Origin: Xanthobacteraceae bacterium
GTDB taxonomy: Bacteria; Pseudomonadota; Alphaproteobacteria; Rhizobiales; Xanthobacteraceae
Assembly: GCA_029239875.1 (NCBI GenBank)
Contig: JARBUD010000007.1
Coordinates: forward strand, 62,001 to 126,000
DNA: 64,000 nucleotides
Direction: 5' to 3'
In this document: positions 1 through 8,137 of the stretch, piece after piece
Layout of the letters: every line of letters begins with the position of its first letter
How positions within the stretch are numbered: the first letter of the stretch is position 1
Translations under genes and position numbers: made by a program
Notes under the pieces: generated by a model
Told to the model about the DNA's origin: nothing
Seen by the model: only the letters and a program-made list of their open reading frames with translations
Database searches by the model: none

Positions 1-467
1 TCGGCGCGCAGCGGCGTCTTCGGGTCGGAGGAAAAGCCGCCCGCCTCGAACATGCGCAGGCTCGCCACGGCGAGGCCTTCCGAGCGGGTGACGGTCAAGC
101 CCGTCGTCTCTTCGCGGTAGCGCCAGGCGTCTCCGGCGCCGGCGTCGAGCAGCACGCTGACCACCGCGAGGTCGATCATCACCCGGGCGCGCTCAGCCGC
201 CTCGACGCCTTCGAGCCTGCCTTCCAGCGGCGCCCAGCGGTCGACGCCGCCGGCATCAAAGTGCCGCCAGCGGCTGTGATAGGGGATGTCCAGAGTCGGA
301 TAGGCCTGCCGCGTCACCTGCGCGACATAGTCCGCCACCCCGTCCAGCGCCGCCTCGTCGACGGTGAAGTGCGGCGAGTGCCCGGCCTTCACATAGTCCA
401 GCACCTGATGGCAGCGGGCGCGCACCGCGGCGGGCGAGCGCAGGGCGACGAGTTCGGGCGGGGTCAT
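1..467 (-). CDS. URC4/Urg3-type uracil catabolism protein (DUF1688), partial
   Basis: The gene starts with ATG at 467 and runs off the left edge, so only about 155 N-terminal residues are seen of a family that is usually about 400 long. The protein begins MTPPELVALRSPAAVRAR and contains PTLDIPYHSRWRHFDAGG and VSVLLDAGAGDAWRYRE, which I recognise as DUF1688. In yeasts and many bacteria this family (URC4) is required for the URC route, which starts from UMP and releases ammonia, urea and 3-hydroxypropionate; its exact reaction is not settled to my knowledge. It lies downstream of and on the same strand as the damaged urc1 gene, separated by a dispersed palindromic repeat. The family call rests on recalled sequence similarity. 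Confidence 0.8.
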   Translation of the reverse strand, partial: MTPPELVALRSPAAVRARCHQVLDYVKAGHSPHFTVDEAALDGVADYVAQVTRQAYPTLDIPYHSRWRHFDAGGVDRWAPLEGRLEGVEAAERARVMIDLAVVSVLLDAGAGDAWRYREETTGLTVTRSEGLAVASLRMFEAGGFSSDPKTPLRA

Positions 468-489
468 GCAACTACTTTCTTCAATGCAT

Positions 490-596
490 CTCATCCTGAG
501 GTGCGAGCGCAGCGAGCCTCGAAGGATGCCCCTCCTGGGCGGCTCTGCGATGACTATCCTTCGAGGCCCGGCGTTGCCGGGCACCTCAGGATGAGG
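490..596. repeat. Dispersed palindromic repeat, family A copy 1
   Basis: Two inverted half-units face each other. The first runs from a CATCCTGAGGTGCGAG core to CCTCGAAGGATG, and the second is its inverse, ending CACCTCAGGATGAGG. Similar elements occur at 14053, 17689, 33088, 45682, 50366 and 61829. It lies between urc1 and urc4 and may form a large transcript hairpin between them. Confidence 0.85.
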
Positions 597-625
597 TTGT
601 ACGGAAGCGGAAGGAAGTCGGGGGC

Positions 626-1760
626 CTACTCCTCCAGCGCCCGCCCCTGCGTCTCGTCGAACTGGCTCTGGAAGCCGACACCGTAATAGCCAGCAGAGAC
701 CTTCGCCTCCATCTCGACGCGCGCGTCGGAGGGGATCAGCTCGTCGGGGATAGGCACCCGCTCGCCGACCTCGATGCCGGCGCGCGCCAGCGCGTTGAAC
801 TTCATGTCGCTCATCGAGGCGAAACGGTCGATGCGCCTGATGCCGAGCCAGTGGAACACGTCCGGCATCAGCTCCTGGAAGCGCATGTCCTGCACGCCGG
901 CGACGCATTCGGTGCGCTTGAAACACGCAGATCTCGATGCCATGGGCGAGATAGGGTCGGCAGGTGCAGATGTCGGAGGAGAACACGTCCGAGCCGTTGC
1001 ACTCGTCATGCACCCGGCAGGCGAGCGGGGTGACGCCATCGCCGATCCGCGAGGGGTCCCCGAACATGTACAGCGTCATACCGCCGATGGGCGGCAGGAA
1101 CACCTTGAGGTCGCCGCGCGTCACCAGTTCGGGGAACATGCCGCCCGTATGCTCGAACAGCGCGCGTCGCAGCGCGCCCTCGGAGACGCCGAAGCGCTCG
1201 GCAATGCCCGGCAGGTACCAGACCGGCTCGATCGCCGCCTTGGTGACACGCACGTCGCCCTTCGGGCCGATGATGTCGCCGTCGATGGCCAGCCGCCCGG
1301 CGCGGATCGCATCACGGATCTCCGGCATGTCGATATGGGCGCGGGTGATGGCGATGGTCGGGCGCACGTCGAGCCCGGCCGCTATCTCGCCGGCGAACAC
1401 CTCGCCCGCCATGTGGCCATAGGGATCTAGCGAGACAATAGCCTTCGGGTCACCCCATTGCGGGTGCGGGCCGATGGTGTCGGAGGGCGCGGTGTTGGTG
1501 AGGTCAGCGCGGAAATCGGCCGGCAGCGCCCCGGCGGCGATGGCGAGCGCGCGATAGACCGAATAGCCGCCGGCATGGGCGCCGATGGCGTTGCGGCGCT
1601 TCGGATCGGTGAGGGTGGCGACGACGGGTCCGCGCTCGGCGGGCGTGGGCGCCCCCCAGTTCAGGCTGGGCGCGTCAGCGGCGACGCCGGTCGGCGCCCC
1701 GTGGGAGGTGAGGACGATATGGTTGCGGGAACGACCGCCTGCATTGGCATTGACGGACAT
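626..1760 (-). pseudogene. GTP cyclohydrolase II-like URC1, broken by an internal frame-shifting deletion
   Basis: The first reading frame starts with ATG at 1760 (MSVNANAGGRSRNHIVL) and gives a typical URC1/GTP cyclohydrolase II protein for about 279 residues. It includes the cysteine-rich zinc region (HDECNGSDVFSSDICTC) and ends near HGIEICV at about 924. The expected C-terminus, FKRTECVAGVQDMRF through QGRALEE, continues only in another frame from 922 to the TAG at 626 (98 codons). The segment normally between them, which holds the RKEGRALGE-type catalytic arginine motif, is absent. Together the parts encode about 377 residues, some 40 short of the roughly 417 I recall for the family. I infer a deletion of a non-multiple of three bases. 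Urc1 acts in uracil breakdown with Urc4 and Upp. A sequencing or assembly error is possible. Confidence 0.8.
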
Positions 1761-1975
1761 GATCAGCTCGCTTCTCCGTCCGGCGCGACGCCGGACAACG
1801 GAAGCAACAGATGTGAGCGCGAAACCCCGGCTTCCGCAAGGGGGCGAGCCGGATCGAGACCAAAAATCGGACGAAATGGTCCGTTTCTTGTATCGCGTTT
1901 CGCGCTATCCTGCCCTCAAGGGAGACGCGACGGCCCGCCTCACGCGAGCTGCGCCACATAATCCAGAGCGAGCCC

Positions 1976-2641
1976 ATGAACGCGCCCACCGTGCTGACCG
2001 ACATTGCCCTGCCACCGACCACCATCGTCGTCGACCACCCGCTGATCCAGCACAAGCTGACCCTGATGCGCCGCTCGCGCACCCCGGCCAACGAGTTCCG
2101 GCTGCTGCTACGCGAGATCAGCATGCTGCTCGCCTATGAGGTGACGCGCGACATGCCGACCGAACTGATCGAGATCGAGACGCCGCTGGCGACTATGCAG
2201 GCGCCGATCCTGGCGGGGAAGAAGCTCTGCCTCGTCTCGGTGCTGCGCGCCGGCGGCGGCATCCTCGAAGGCATGCTAGAGATCCTGCCGGCGGCGCGCG
2301 TCGGCCATGTCGGGCTCTACCGCGACCCGGTCTCTCTGCAGGCGGTCGAGTACTATCTCAAGCTGCCGCGCGATATCTCCGAGCGCACCGCCATCGTGCT
2401 CGACCCGATGCTGGCGACCGGCAACTCGGCGGCGGCGGCGGTGGCGGAAGTGAAGGCGGCAGGCTGCCAGTCAATCAAGTTCGTCTGCCTCATCGCCGCG
2501 CCGGAAGGGCTGAAGGTGATGCACGAGGCGCATCCCGACGTGCCCGTCTATGCCGCGGCGGTCGACAGCCACCTCAACGACCACGGCTACATCGTGCCCG
2601 GCATAGGCGACGCCGGCGACCGCATCTTCGGCACCAAATAG
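1976..2641 (+). CDS. upp: Uracil phosphoribosyltransferase
   Basis: This 221-residue cytoplasmic enzyme makes UMP from uracil and PRPP. The central [15 protein letters not shown] segment and the PRPP-binding loop [15 protein letters not shown] (about residues 141-155) are typical, as is the C-terminal [18 protein letters not shown]. Length is close to the usual 208-215, with a slightly longer N-terminus. It is divergent from urc1, with about 215 bp between the start codons that must hold both promoters; I see no clear operator there. UMP is the entry compound of the URC uracil-degradation route, so upp next to urc1 and urc4 fits either a catabolic or a salvage role. If urc1 is truly dead, only salvage would remain. 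Confidence 0.95.
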   Translation: MNAPTVLTDIALPPTTIVVDHPLIQHKLTLMRRSRTPANEFRLLLREISMLLAYEVTRDMPTELIEIETPLATMQAPILAGKKLCLVSVLRAGGGILEGMLEILPAARVGHVGLYRDPVSLQAVEYYLKLPRDISERTAIVLDPMLATGNSAAAAVAEVKAAGCQSIKFVCLIAAPEGLKVMHEAHPDVPVYAAAVDSHLNDHGYIVPGIGDAGDRIFGTK

Positions 2642-2809
2642 CCGCGAATAGGCGGCCTTGGCACGGCCACTGCATGGACTGTGGCCGGGGGCGTGAAGCG
2701 GATTGACCGGGTCGCCCCCCGACCTATGCTCGCCGTGCCAAATCATCCTACGCAGACGTACGCACCGGGGTCTCCCGAAGGCGGCCTGCCTTTTCCACGA
2801 GGGATCGTC

Positions 2810-3433
2810 ATGTCCAACTTCGTCCCGTCCGGCGTCCGCCGTCACGCCACCCGCGGTGCGCTCGCCGCCCTGCTCGCGCTCAGCCCGAGCCTCGCCTTCG
2901 CCCATCCCGGCCATGGCGAGGCGGTCGGCTTCGCGCACGGCTTCTGGCACCCGATCGGCGGCCTTGATCATGTGCTGGCCATGGTCGCCGTCGGCATTTT
3001 CGCCGCCAATCTCGGCGGGCGCGCGCTGTGGGCGGTGCCGGCGACCTTCGTGGCGCTGATGGCAGCCGGCGGCGCGCTCGGCATGTATGGCGTCGAGGTT
3101 CCCTATGTCGAGATCGGCATCGCCGCCTCGGTGATCGTGCTCGGCGGCGCCGTGGCGCTGGGCTGGAAGAACTGGCCGCTCGGCGCGGCGATGGCGCTGG
3201 TCGGCTTCTTCGCCGTCTTCCACGGCCATGCCCACGGCGCCGAGATGCCGGCCGACGCCTCCGCGCTCACCTATGCCGCCGGCTTCATGCTGGCGACCGC
3301 GCTGCTGCACGTCGCGGGCATCGGTGCCGGAATCGCCATCGGCAAGGCCGGCGCCAACGCGCCGCGCCTGACCCAGGCGCTCGGCGCCGTGGTCGCGGTG
3401 GCCGGCGTCGGCCTGCTGACCGGCGTGATCTGA
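2810..3433 (+). CDS. HupE/UreJ-family nickel (cobalt) permease
   Basis: This 207-residue membrane protein has a cleavable-looking signal (ALAALLALSPSLAFA, residues about 17-31) followed by the family hallmark HPGHGE and later HPIGGLDHVLAMVAVG. Five or six further hydrophobic segments and a histidine-rich loop FHGHAHGAEMP follow. HupE/UreJ proteins are secondary nickel importers usually found with hydrogenase or urease genes. Here the next gene downstream is a guanidinase whose relatives need nickel, which suggests that the permease supplies that enzyme (inference). I chose the ATG at 2810, preceded by GAGGGATC; an in-frame start at 2681 would add residues upstream of the signal peptide. About 200 bp and a repeat separate it from the riboswitch, so it is probably not under riboswitch control. 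Confidence 0.88.
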   Translation: MSNFVPSGVRRHATRGALAALLALSPSLAFAHPGHGEAVGFAHGFWHPIGGLDHVLAMVAVGIFAANLGGRALWAVPATFVALMAAGGALGMYGVEVPYVEIGIAASVIVLGGAVALGWKNWPLGAAMALVGFFAVFHGHAHGAEMPADASALTYAAGFMLATALLHVAGIGAGIAIGKAGANAPRLTQALGAVVAVAGVGLLTGVI

Positions 3434-3450
3434 GCGCCCGCCCTTTTGAG

Positions 3451-3541
3451 CGTCATCCCGGACGGCCGACAGGCCGATCCGGGATCGCGTGCTGGATGGA
3501 GAGCGATCCCGGCTCTCCGCTTCGCTTCGGCCGGGATGACG
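3451..3541. repeat. Dispersed repeat, family B copy 1
   Basis: An imperfect palindrome starts CGTCATCCCGGACGG and ends GGCCGGGATGAC, with GATCCGGGATCG inside. Relatives occur at 45409-45652, 49119-49212 and 50284-50330. It lies just after the permease gene and could act as a transcript-end hairpin. Confidence 0.75.
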
Positions 3542-3637
3542 ATATGGGGCAGCCGCCGAAAACTTCGGCGCCGGCCCTCGGCATCTGCCGCAATTCCGGG
3601 CTTCCGGTACGCCGGGAGCCGATCTATCCTTCGATGC

Positions 3638-3752
3638 AAATGTCCCTAGGGTTCCGGCGCCTGTTGGTGCGGCTGGTCCGAGAGGGGCAGCCCGGCGGCG
3701 GAATGACATCGCCGGGTCCACGGCGGGACAAAAGCCCGGGAGGCTCGCGCGG
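3638..3752 (+). promoter_or_regulatory. Guanidine-I riboswitch (ykkC class)
   Basis: The highly conserved ykkC blocks appear in order and with normal spacing: CTAGGGTTCCG at 3646-3656, CTGGTCCGAGAG at 3673-3684, and ACGGCGGGACAAAAGCCCGGG at 3720-3740. An arm closed by CCCGGCG and CGCCGGG lies between the last two. This class binds free guanidinium and switches on genes for guanidine breakdown or export. It sits about 90 bases before the start codon of a ureohydrolase-family gene, so the ligand class and the enzyme point to the same compound. I identified it by eye; a covariance-model search should confirm it. Confidence 0.93.
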
Positions 3753-3810
3753 CGGCGTTCGCGGCGAAGACCCTCCGGCTTGTCCGCCCGGGGTCTCCTC
3801 CCAAAGGCCG

Positions 3811-3835
3811 CCTCAGGTCTTTCGGCGATGAGGAG
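3811..3835 (+). promoter_or_regulatory. Possible Shine-Dalgarno-masking stem of the riboswitch
   Basis: The Shine-Dalgarno sequence AGGAG (3831-3835) precedes the ATG at 3843. CCTCA at 3811-3815 can pair with TGAGG at 3829-3833 and cover part of it. Just upstream, AGACCC and GGGTCT can form a second hairpin around 3769-3796. Neither is followed by a run of U, so translational control looks more likely than transcription termination. Folding competition with the aptamer was not computed. Confidence 0.4.
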
Positions 3836-3842
3836 ACAGACG

Positions 3843-5063
3843 ATGCGTCATTTCCCCGAACCTACCGCCCCCCAGCGTTCCACCCGTGTCGCGGGCCTGC
3901 GCCCCGCCCCTTCGCGTCTGCGCCGGCATCATCCCAACTTCGAGATCAGGGAGATGCAGGGCTGGCGCGCGCTCGAAGCCGAGGAGAAGCTCTCCGAGAA
4001 CGGCTGGCGCAAGGAGCAGCAATGGGCGCTCGACATGGGCTTGCCCGGTGCCGATTCCATCACCGACAAGTCGATCCCGACCTTCGCGCGCGGCGAGCTT
4101 CCGCACTTCGCGGGCATCAATACCTTCCTCAAGGCTCCCTATGTCGAGAATGTGCGCGACGTCGGCCGCTACGACGCCGCCGTGCTCGGCATCCCCTTTG
4201 ACTCGGGAACGACCTATCGCCCCGGCACCCGCTTCGGGCCGCAGGGCATCCGCCGCATCTCGGCGCTCTACACGCCCTACAACTACGAGCTCGGCATCGA
4301 CCTGCGCGAGCAGATGACGCTGTGCGACGCCGGCGACGTGTTCACCATTCCCGCCAACCTCGAGAAGAGCTTCGACCAGATCTCCAAGGGCGTTTCCCAC
4401 GTCTTCTCGTCGGGCGCGCTGCCGATCATGCTCGGCGGCGATCATTCCATCGGCTTCCCCTGCGTGCGCGGCATCGCCGAATGCACCTCCAAGCGCATCG
4501 GCATCATCCATTTCGACCGCCACATCGACATCCAGGAGAAGGATCTCGATGAGCGCATGCACACGACGCCCTGGTACTGGGCGACGAACCTGCCCAACGT
4601 CTCGCCGAAGAACCTCGTGCAGCTCGGCATCGGTGGCTGGCAGGTCCCGCGCTACGGCGTGCAGGAGGCGAGGAAGCGCGGCACCAATGTGCTCACCATC
4701 GACGACATCGAGAAGATCGGGCTGGAGAAGACCGCCGAGATCGCGCTCGAACTCGCCTGGAAGGACGCCGACGCGGTCTACATCTCCTTCGACGTGGACT
4801 CGATCGATTGCGGCTTCGTACCCGGCACCGGCTGGCCGGAGCCCGGCGGCTTCCTGCCTCGCGAAGCGCTGAAGATCCTGGGGCTGGTGGCCGCCGAGGG
4901 CCTGTGCGGTCTGGAAGTGGTCGAGGTCTCGCCGCCGTACGATACCTCGGACATCACCGCCTTGTTTGGCCTGCGCGTCGTGGTCGAGGCGCTCGGCTCG
5001 ATGGTGGCGCATGGCAAGCTCGGCAGCCACAAGCACATGATCGACAAGCCGGTGAGCTTCTAG
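3843..5063 (+). CDS. gdmH: Guanidine hydrolase (Ni-dependent GdmH/Sll1077-like ureohydrolase)
   Basis: This 406-residue ureohydrolase-fold enzyme most likely splits guanidine into urea and ammonia. The metal ligands are visible: H201 in GGDHS, D225, H227 and D229 in HFDRHID, and D317 and D319 in SFDVDSID. The stretch FDRHIDIQEKDLDERMHT replaces the FDAHxD of agmatinases and matches what I recall of Sll1077/GdmH, which uses two Ni ions; so does the N-terminal extension of about 100 residues. A guanidine-I riboswitch precedes it, a His-rich protein follows after 2 bp, and a nickel permease lies upstream. The known GdmH maturation partners (HypA/HypB-like) are not in this window. Misannotation as agmatinase is likely. 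The substrate is inferred from riboswitch and motif together; guanidinobutyrase remains an alternative. Confidence 0.87.
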   Translation: MRHFPEPTAPQRSTRVAGLRPAPSRLRRHHPNFEIREMQGWRALEAEEKLSENGWRKEQQWALDMGLPGADSITDKSIPTFARGELPHFAGINTFLKAPYVENVRDVGRYDAAVLGIPFDSGTTYRPGTRFGPQGIRRISALYTPYNYELGIDLREQMTLCDAGDVFTIPANLEKSFDQISKGVSHVFSSGALPIMLGGDHSIGFPCVRGIAECTSKRIGIIHFDRHIDIQEKDLDERMHTTPWYWATNLPNVSPKNLVQLGIGGWQVPRYGVQEARKRGTNVLTIDDIEKIGLEKTAEIALELAWKDADAVYISFDVDSIDCGFVPGTGWPEPGGFLPREALKILGLVAAEGLCGLEVVEVSPPYDTSDITALFGLRVVVEALGSMVAHGKLGSHKHMIDKPVSF

Positions 5064-5065
5064 CC

Positions 5066-5563
5066 ATGCACAGCGGCCACGATCACCACCACCATGGAGC
5101 GGGTGGCCACAGCCACTCGCATTCCCATTCGCACGCTCACCATCCCGCTCCGAACCATGGCCACTCGCCGCGCCCCGCAGCGCAGTGGCAGACGCCGCAT
5201 CTGCCGCATCCCCCGGAAGCGGAGGATCACGATCACGCCGAGCCCGACCTCGACCTCGTCGAGAAGGCCTTCGTCGAAGGCTTTGCCGGCGCCTCCGACC
5301 CCACCTCCTTCCTGCGCCTCGCCAACGTCCCGTTCGACGCCATCACGACGGACGGAACCCGCGTCAGCCTTTTGCGCGTCGAGACCGACGAGGTCACCGA
5401 TGTCGGCGCGGTGATGCCGCATCTGGGCGGCGGCAGCTTCCGCTACGATCCGCTGCCGGCGCAGATGGTCTCGCGCCGCCAGCGCCTGCGCTTCGTCTAT
5501 TTCGACGGCCGCCAGACGCTGCCTTTGACCCTCGCTGAGGTACGCACGCTCGCGCAGACGTGA
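5066..5563 (+). CDS. Histidine-rich protein, candidate nickel chaperone for the guanidinase
   Basis: The protein is 165 residues. Its first 61 residues contain 19 histidines in runs such as HDHHHH and HSHSHSHSHAHH, then HDHAEPD. From about residue 62 a compact acidic domain follows (DLVEKAFVEGFAGASDPTSF, then LRVETDEVTDVGAVMP and RRQRLRFVYFDGRQTLPL) that I do not recognise. There is no signal peptide, so it should be cytoplasmic. It starts 2 bp after the guanidinase stop codon and must be co-transcribed and probably translationally coupled. His-rich tails are typical of nickel storage or delivery proteins (HypB, UreE, SlyD), so a metallochaperone role is a reasonable inference, but nothing shows it directly. 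Confidence 0.75.
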   Translation: MHSGHDHHHHGAGGHSHSHSHSHAHHPAPNHGHSPRPAAQWQTPHLPHPPEAEDHDHAEPDLDLVEKAFVEGFAGASDPTSFLRLANVPFDAITTDGTRVSLLRVETDEVTDVGAVMPHLGGGSFRYDPLPAQMVSRRQRLRFVYFDGRQTLPLTLAEVRTLAQT

Positions 5564-5712
5564 GGCAACGGCTTTTCCAATAGGCGCGCCCGATCGCCGC
5601 GTCCGGGTTTTCGCGGGTTGATCGGAACCGCTCCAAAGTTCATGTTGCCCGAAGAGCGCTCCTGTCCTTGCGGACAGCGGCCCGGTTGGGATGCGCCGAA
5701 TTGGGATGCACC

Positions 5713-6939
5713 ATGGACTACGCCCGCTTCTTCCAGACTGCCGTCGACACGCTCAAGGATGAGCGCCGCTATCGCACCTTCGCCGAGATCGAACGCGACA
5801 GCGCCCGCTTCCCGCATGCCGTCTGGCACTCGCCGCAGGGCGCGCGCGACATCGTCATCTGGTGCTCCAACGACTATCTCGGCATGGGCTGTCACGAGAC
5901 CGTGGTCGAGGCGATGTGCGCCACGGCCCGGCAGGCCGGCGCCGGCGCCGGCGGCACCCGCAACATCTCCGGCAACAGCCATGCCATCGTCGAACTGGAG
6001 GCCGAGCTCGCCGACCTGCACGGCAAGGACGCGGCGCTGGTCTTCACCTCCGGCTACGTCTCCAACCAGACCGGCATCTCGACGCTGGCCAAGCTGATCC
6101 CCGACTGCCTCGTGCTGTCGGACGCGCTGAACCACAATTCGATGATCGAGGGCGTACGCCAGGCCGGCCGCGACAAGCAGATCTTCCGCCACAACGACCT
6201 CGCCCATCTCGAGGAGCTGTTGAAGGCCGCCGGCGACCGGCCAAAGCTCATCGTGTTCGAGAGCGTCTATTCGATGGACGGCGACGTGGCGCCGATCAGC
6301 GCGATCTGCGACCTCGCCGAGCGCTACAATGCCATGACCTATCTCGACGAGGTGCACGCGGTCGGCATGTACGGCCCGCGTGGCGCCGGCGTCGCCGAGC
6401 GCGACGGGGTGATGCACCGGGTCGACGTCATCGAAGGCACTCTCGGCAAGGCGTTCGGCGTGGTTGGCGGCTACATCACCGCGAGGCGCGCCATCGTCGA
6501 TGCGGTGCGCTCCTATGCGCCGGGCTTCATCTTCACCACCGCCCTGCCGCCGGCCGTCGCCGCGGCGGCTGCCGCCTCGGTGCGCCACCTCAAGGCGTCC
6601 GGCACCGAGCGCGCCCGCCAGCAGGCGCAGGTCGCCAAGGTCAAGCGCGCGCTCGATCTCGCCGGCCTGCCGCAGATCGTCACCGATACCCACATCGTGC
6701 CGGTCATGGTCGGCGATGCCGAGGCGTGCAAGGCGGCGAGCGACATGCTGCTCGCCGATCACAGCATCTATATCCAGCCGATCAACTATCCCACCGTGCC
6801 GCGCGGCAGCGAGCGGCTGCGCATCACGCCCGGCCCGTTCCACGACGACGCGCTTGTCGCCCAGCTGGCACATGCGCTGGTGGATGTGTGGAGCCGGCTC
6901 GGCCTGCCCTTCGTCGTCCGCGCGGAAGCAGCGGAATAG
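5713..6939 (+). CDS. hemA: 5-Aminolevulinate synthase
   Basis: The enzyme condenses glycine with succinyl-CoA to 5-aminolevulinate, the first haem precursor in alphaproteobacteria. The 408-residue protein is of normal length and begins [21 protein letters not shown]. The glycine-rich [15 protein letters not shown] segment (77-90), the [19 protein letters not shown]-binding region (211-226) and the catalytic lysine K246 in EGTLGKAFG are present. I chose the ATG at 5713; an in-frame ATG at 5668 would add unconserved residues. The 149 bp upstream contain a lone TTGAT half-site at about 5618 but no full FixK box. Gene order with hemN and the fix genes suggests a haem and oxygen locus. Confidence 0.97.
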   Translation: MDYARFFQTAVDTLKDERRYRTFAEIERDSARFPHAVWHSPQGARDIVIWCSNDYLGMGCHETVVEAMCATARQAGAGAGGTRNISGNSHAIVELEAELADLHGKDAALVFTSGYVSNQTGISTLAKLIPDCLVLSDALNHNSMIEGVRQAGRDKQIFRHNDLAHLEELLKAAGDRPKLIVFESVYSMDGDVAPISAICDLAERYNAMTYLDEVHAVGMYGPRGAGVAERDGVMHRVDVIEGTLGKAFGVVGGYITARRAIVDAVRSYAPGFIFTTALPPAVAAAAAASVRHLKASGTERARQQAQVAKVKRALDLAGLPQIVTDTHIVPVMVGDAEACKAASDMLLADHSIYIQPINYPTVPRGSERLRITPGPFHDDALVAQLAHALVDVWSRLGLPFVVRAEAAE

Positions 6940-6958
6940 ATCGGCCGCGGAATAGCCT

Positions 6959-8071
6959 TCAGTCCTTCGGCTCGGTCTGGTCGATCTCGACATTCTCGGA
7001 CGGGATCGCCGCCCGGCCAAAGAATATCCGCGTCACCAGCGGGATCGCCAAAGCGAGCCCGAGGAAGCGGGTGAGGTGGTGCGCGGCCACGAAGGCCGGG
7101 TCGAGGCCCAGCACGAAGGCCATGATGGTCATCGCCTCCAGCGCGCCTGGCACATAGGCCAGCAGCACCTTGCTGAACGGCTCGCCGGCGAGCCAGGAGC
7201 CGAGGAAGGCGAAGGCGAGCGCCACCAAAGTGGCGATCAGCAGCGCCGCCATCGAATCCACCAGGAAATGGCGCAGCGTCTGCAGCTTGGTGCCGGCGAA
7301 GCGGCTGCCGGTATTGGCCCCCAGCACCACGAAGCCGATGATCAGGAAGATGTCGGGCAATCGGCCTTCGATCAGGCCGAAGCCGTGCACCAGCGCGCTC
7401 GACAGCATCGCGCCGACCATCGCGCCGCCGGGGAAGCGGATACGCTCGGCGATGAAGGCACCGGCGATGCCGACGCCGATCGATAGCAGCGCGGTCGCGA
7501 TATCCGGCACCACCGGGGTGATCGGCAGCGTTCCCGCCGGCTGGTGACCGAAGCCGCCGAGCGTCGGCGGCAGCAGCGTGACCAGGATGAACAGCCGGAT
7601 CGACTGGCCGAACACCACGCGCCGGGTGTCGGCGCCCGAGGTCTCCGCCATCACCAGCACGGTGGAGAGAGCGCCCGGCGCGGCGGCGAAGAAGGCGCTG
7701 CGGCGGTCCCAGCCGGCGAAGCGCTCCAGATAGAACACCACCGCCACCATCATCACCGGCACCGAGACGATCAGCACCAGCATCGTCACCGGCCAGGTGG
7801 TGATGCCGTGCAGGGTCTCCGGCGTCACCGCCGAGCCCATGGAGGTGCCGAGCAGGATGTAGGTGGCGAGGCGGATGTTCCGCTCGACCCCGACCGGCGC
7901 CCCCGCCAGGGCGGCGACACCGGTCGCCACCAGCGCCCCCGACAGCCAGCCCGCCGGCATGGCGAGCCAGGCGAAGAAGCCGCCGCCGGCGAAAGCAATG
8001 ACCAGCGTGGCGGCAAGCCAGGCGAGGCGGCGCGTGGGGGTGAGGCGCGTCAGGAAAGGCGGCAGGGGCAT
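6959..8071 (-). CDS. AbrB-family (duplicated-domain) membrane transporter
   Basis: The 370-residue protein has about ten hydrophobic segments arranged as two similar halves: LAWLAATLVIAFAGGGFFAW with LAMPAGWLSGALVATGVAAL in the first half, and later RFPGGAMVGAMLSSALVHGFG with LPDIFLIIGFVVLGANTGSR. The paired P-x-G-x-M/L-x-G-A motifs identify the AbrB domain family (COG3180), often mislabelled ammonia monooxygenase. The substrate is unknown. I chose the start at 8071 (MPLPPFLTRL) because upstream in-frame residues are not membrane-like. It is divergent from hemN with 100 bp between them, so the FixK-type box at 8124 could act on either gene. Confidence 0.82.
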   Translation of the reverse strand: MPLPPFLTRLTPTRRLAWLAATLVIAFAGGGFFAWLAMPAGWLSGALVATGVAALAGAPVGVERNIRLATYILLGTSMGSAVTPETLHGITTWPVTMLVLIVSVPVMMVAVVFYLERFAGWDRRSAFFAAAPGALSTVLVMAETSGADTRRVVFGQSIRLFILVTLLPPTLGGFGHQPAGTLPITPVVPDIATALLSIGVGIAGAFIAERIRFPGGAMVGAMLSSALVHGFGLIEGRLPDIFLIIGFVVLGANTGSRFAGTKLQTLRHFLVDSMAALLIATLVALAFAFLGSWLAGEPFSKVLLAYVPGALEAMTIMAFVLGLDPAFVAAHHLTRFLGLALAIPLVTRIFFGRAAIPSENVEIDQTEPKD

Positions 8072-8123
8072 AGGCGGACCGGCAGGTGCATGGCCGGCAA
8101 GTGGGCAGATCGCGGCCGGAGGT

Positions 8124-8137
8124 TTGCGCCGGATCAA
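8124..8137. promoter_or_regulatory. FixK/FNR-type binding site
   Basis: TTGCGCCGGATCAA fits the FixK2 consensus TTG(A/C)-N6-(T/G)CAA. Its centre lies about 41 bp before the hemN start codon and 59 bp before the abrB-like start. A FixK-family gene lies 1.5 kb away, and hemN is a classic FixK or FNR target, so anaerobic induction of hemN is the likely role. Confidence 0.65.

Noticed and set aside
3843-5063. Agmatinase (speB) as the name for the ureohydrolase
   Set aside because: The guanidine riboswitch, FDRHID motif, long N-terminus and Ni-related neighbours favour a guanidine hydrolase.
5600-5660. FixK/FNR box before hemA
   Set aside because: Only a TTGAT half-site was found, with no matching inverted half at the right distance.
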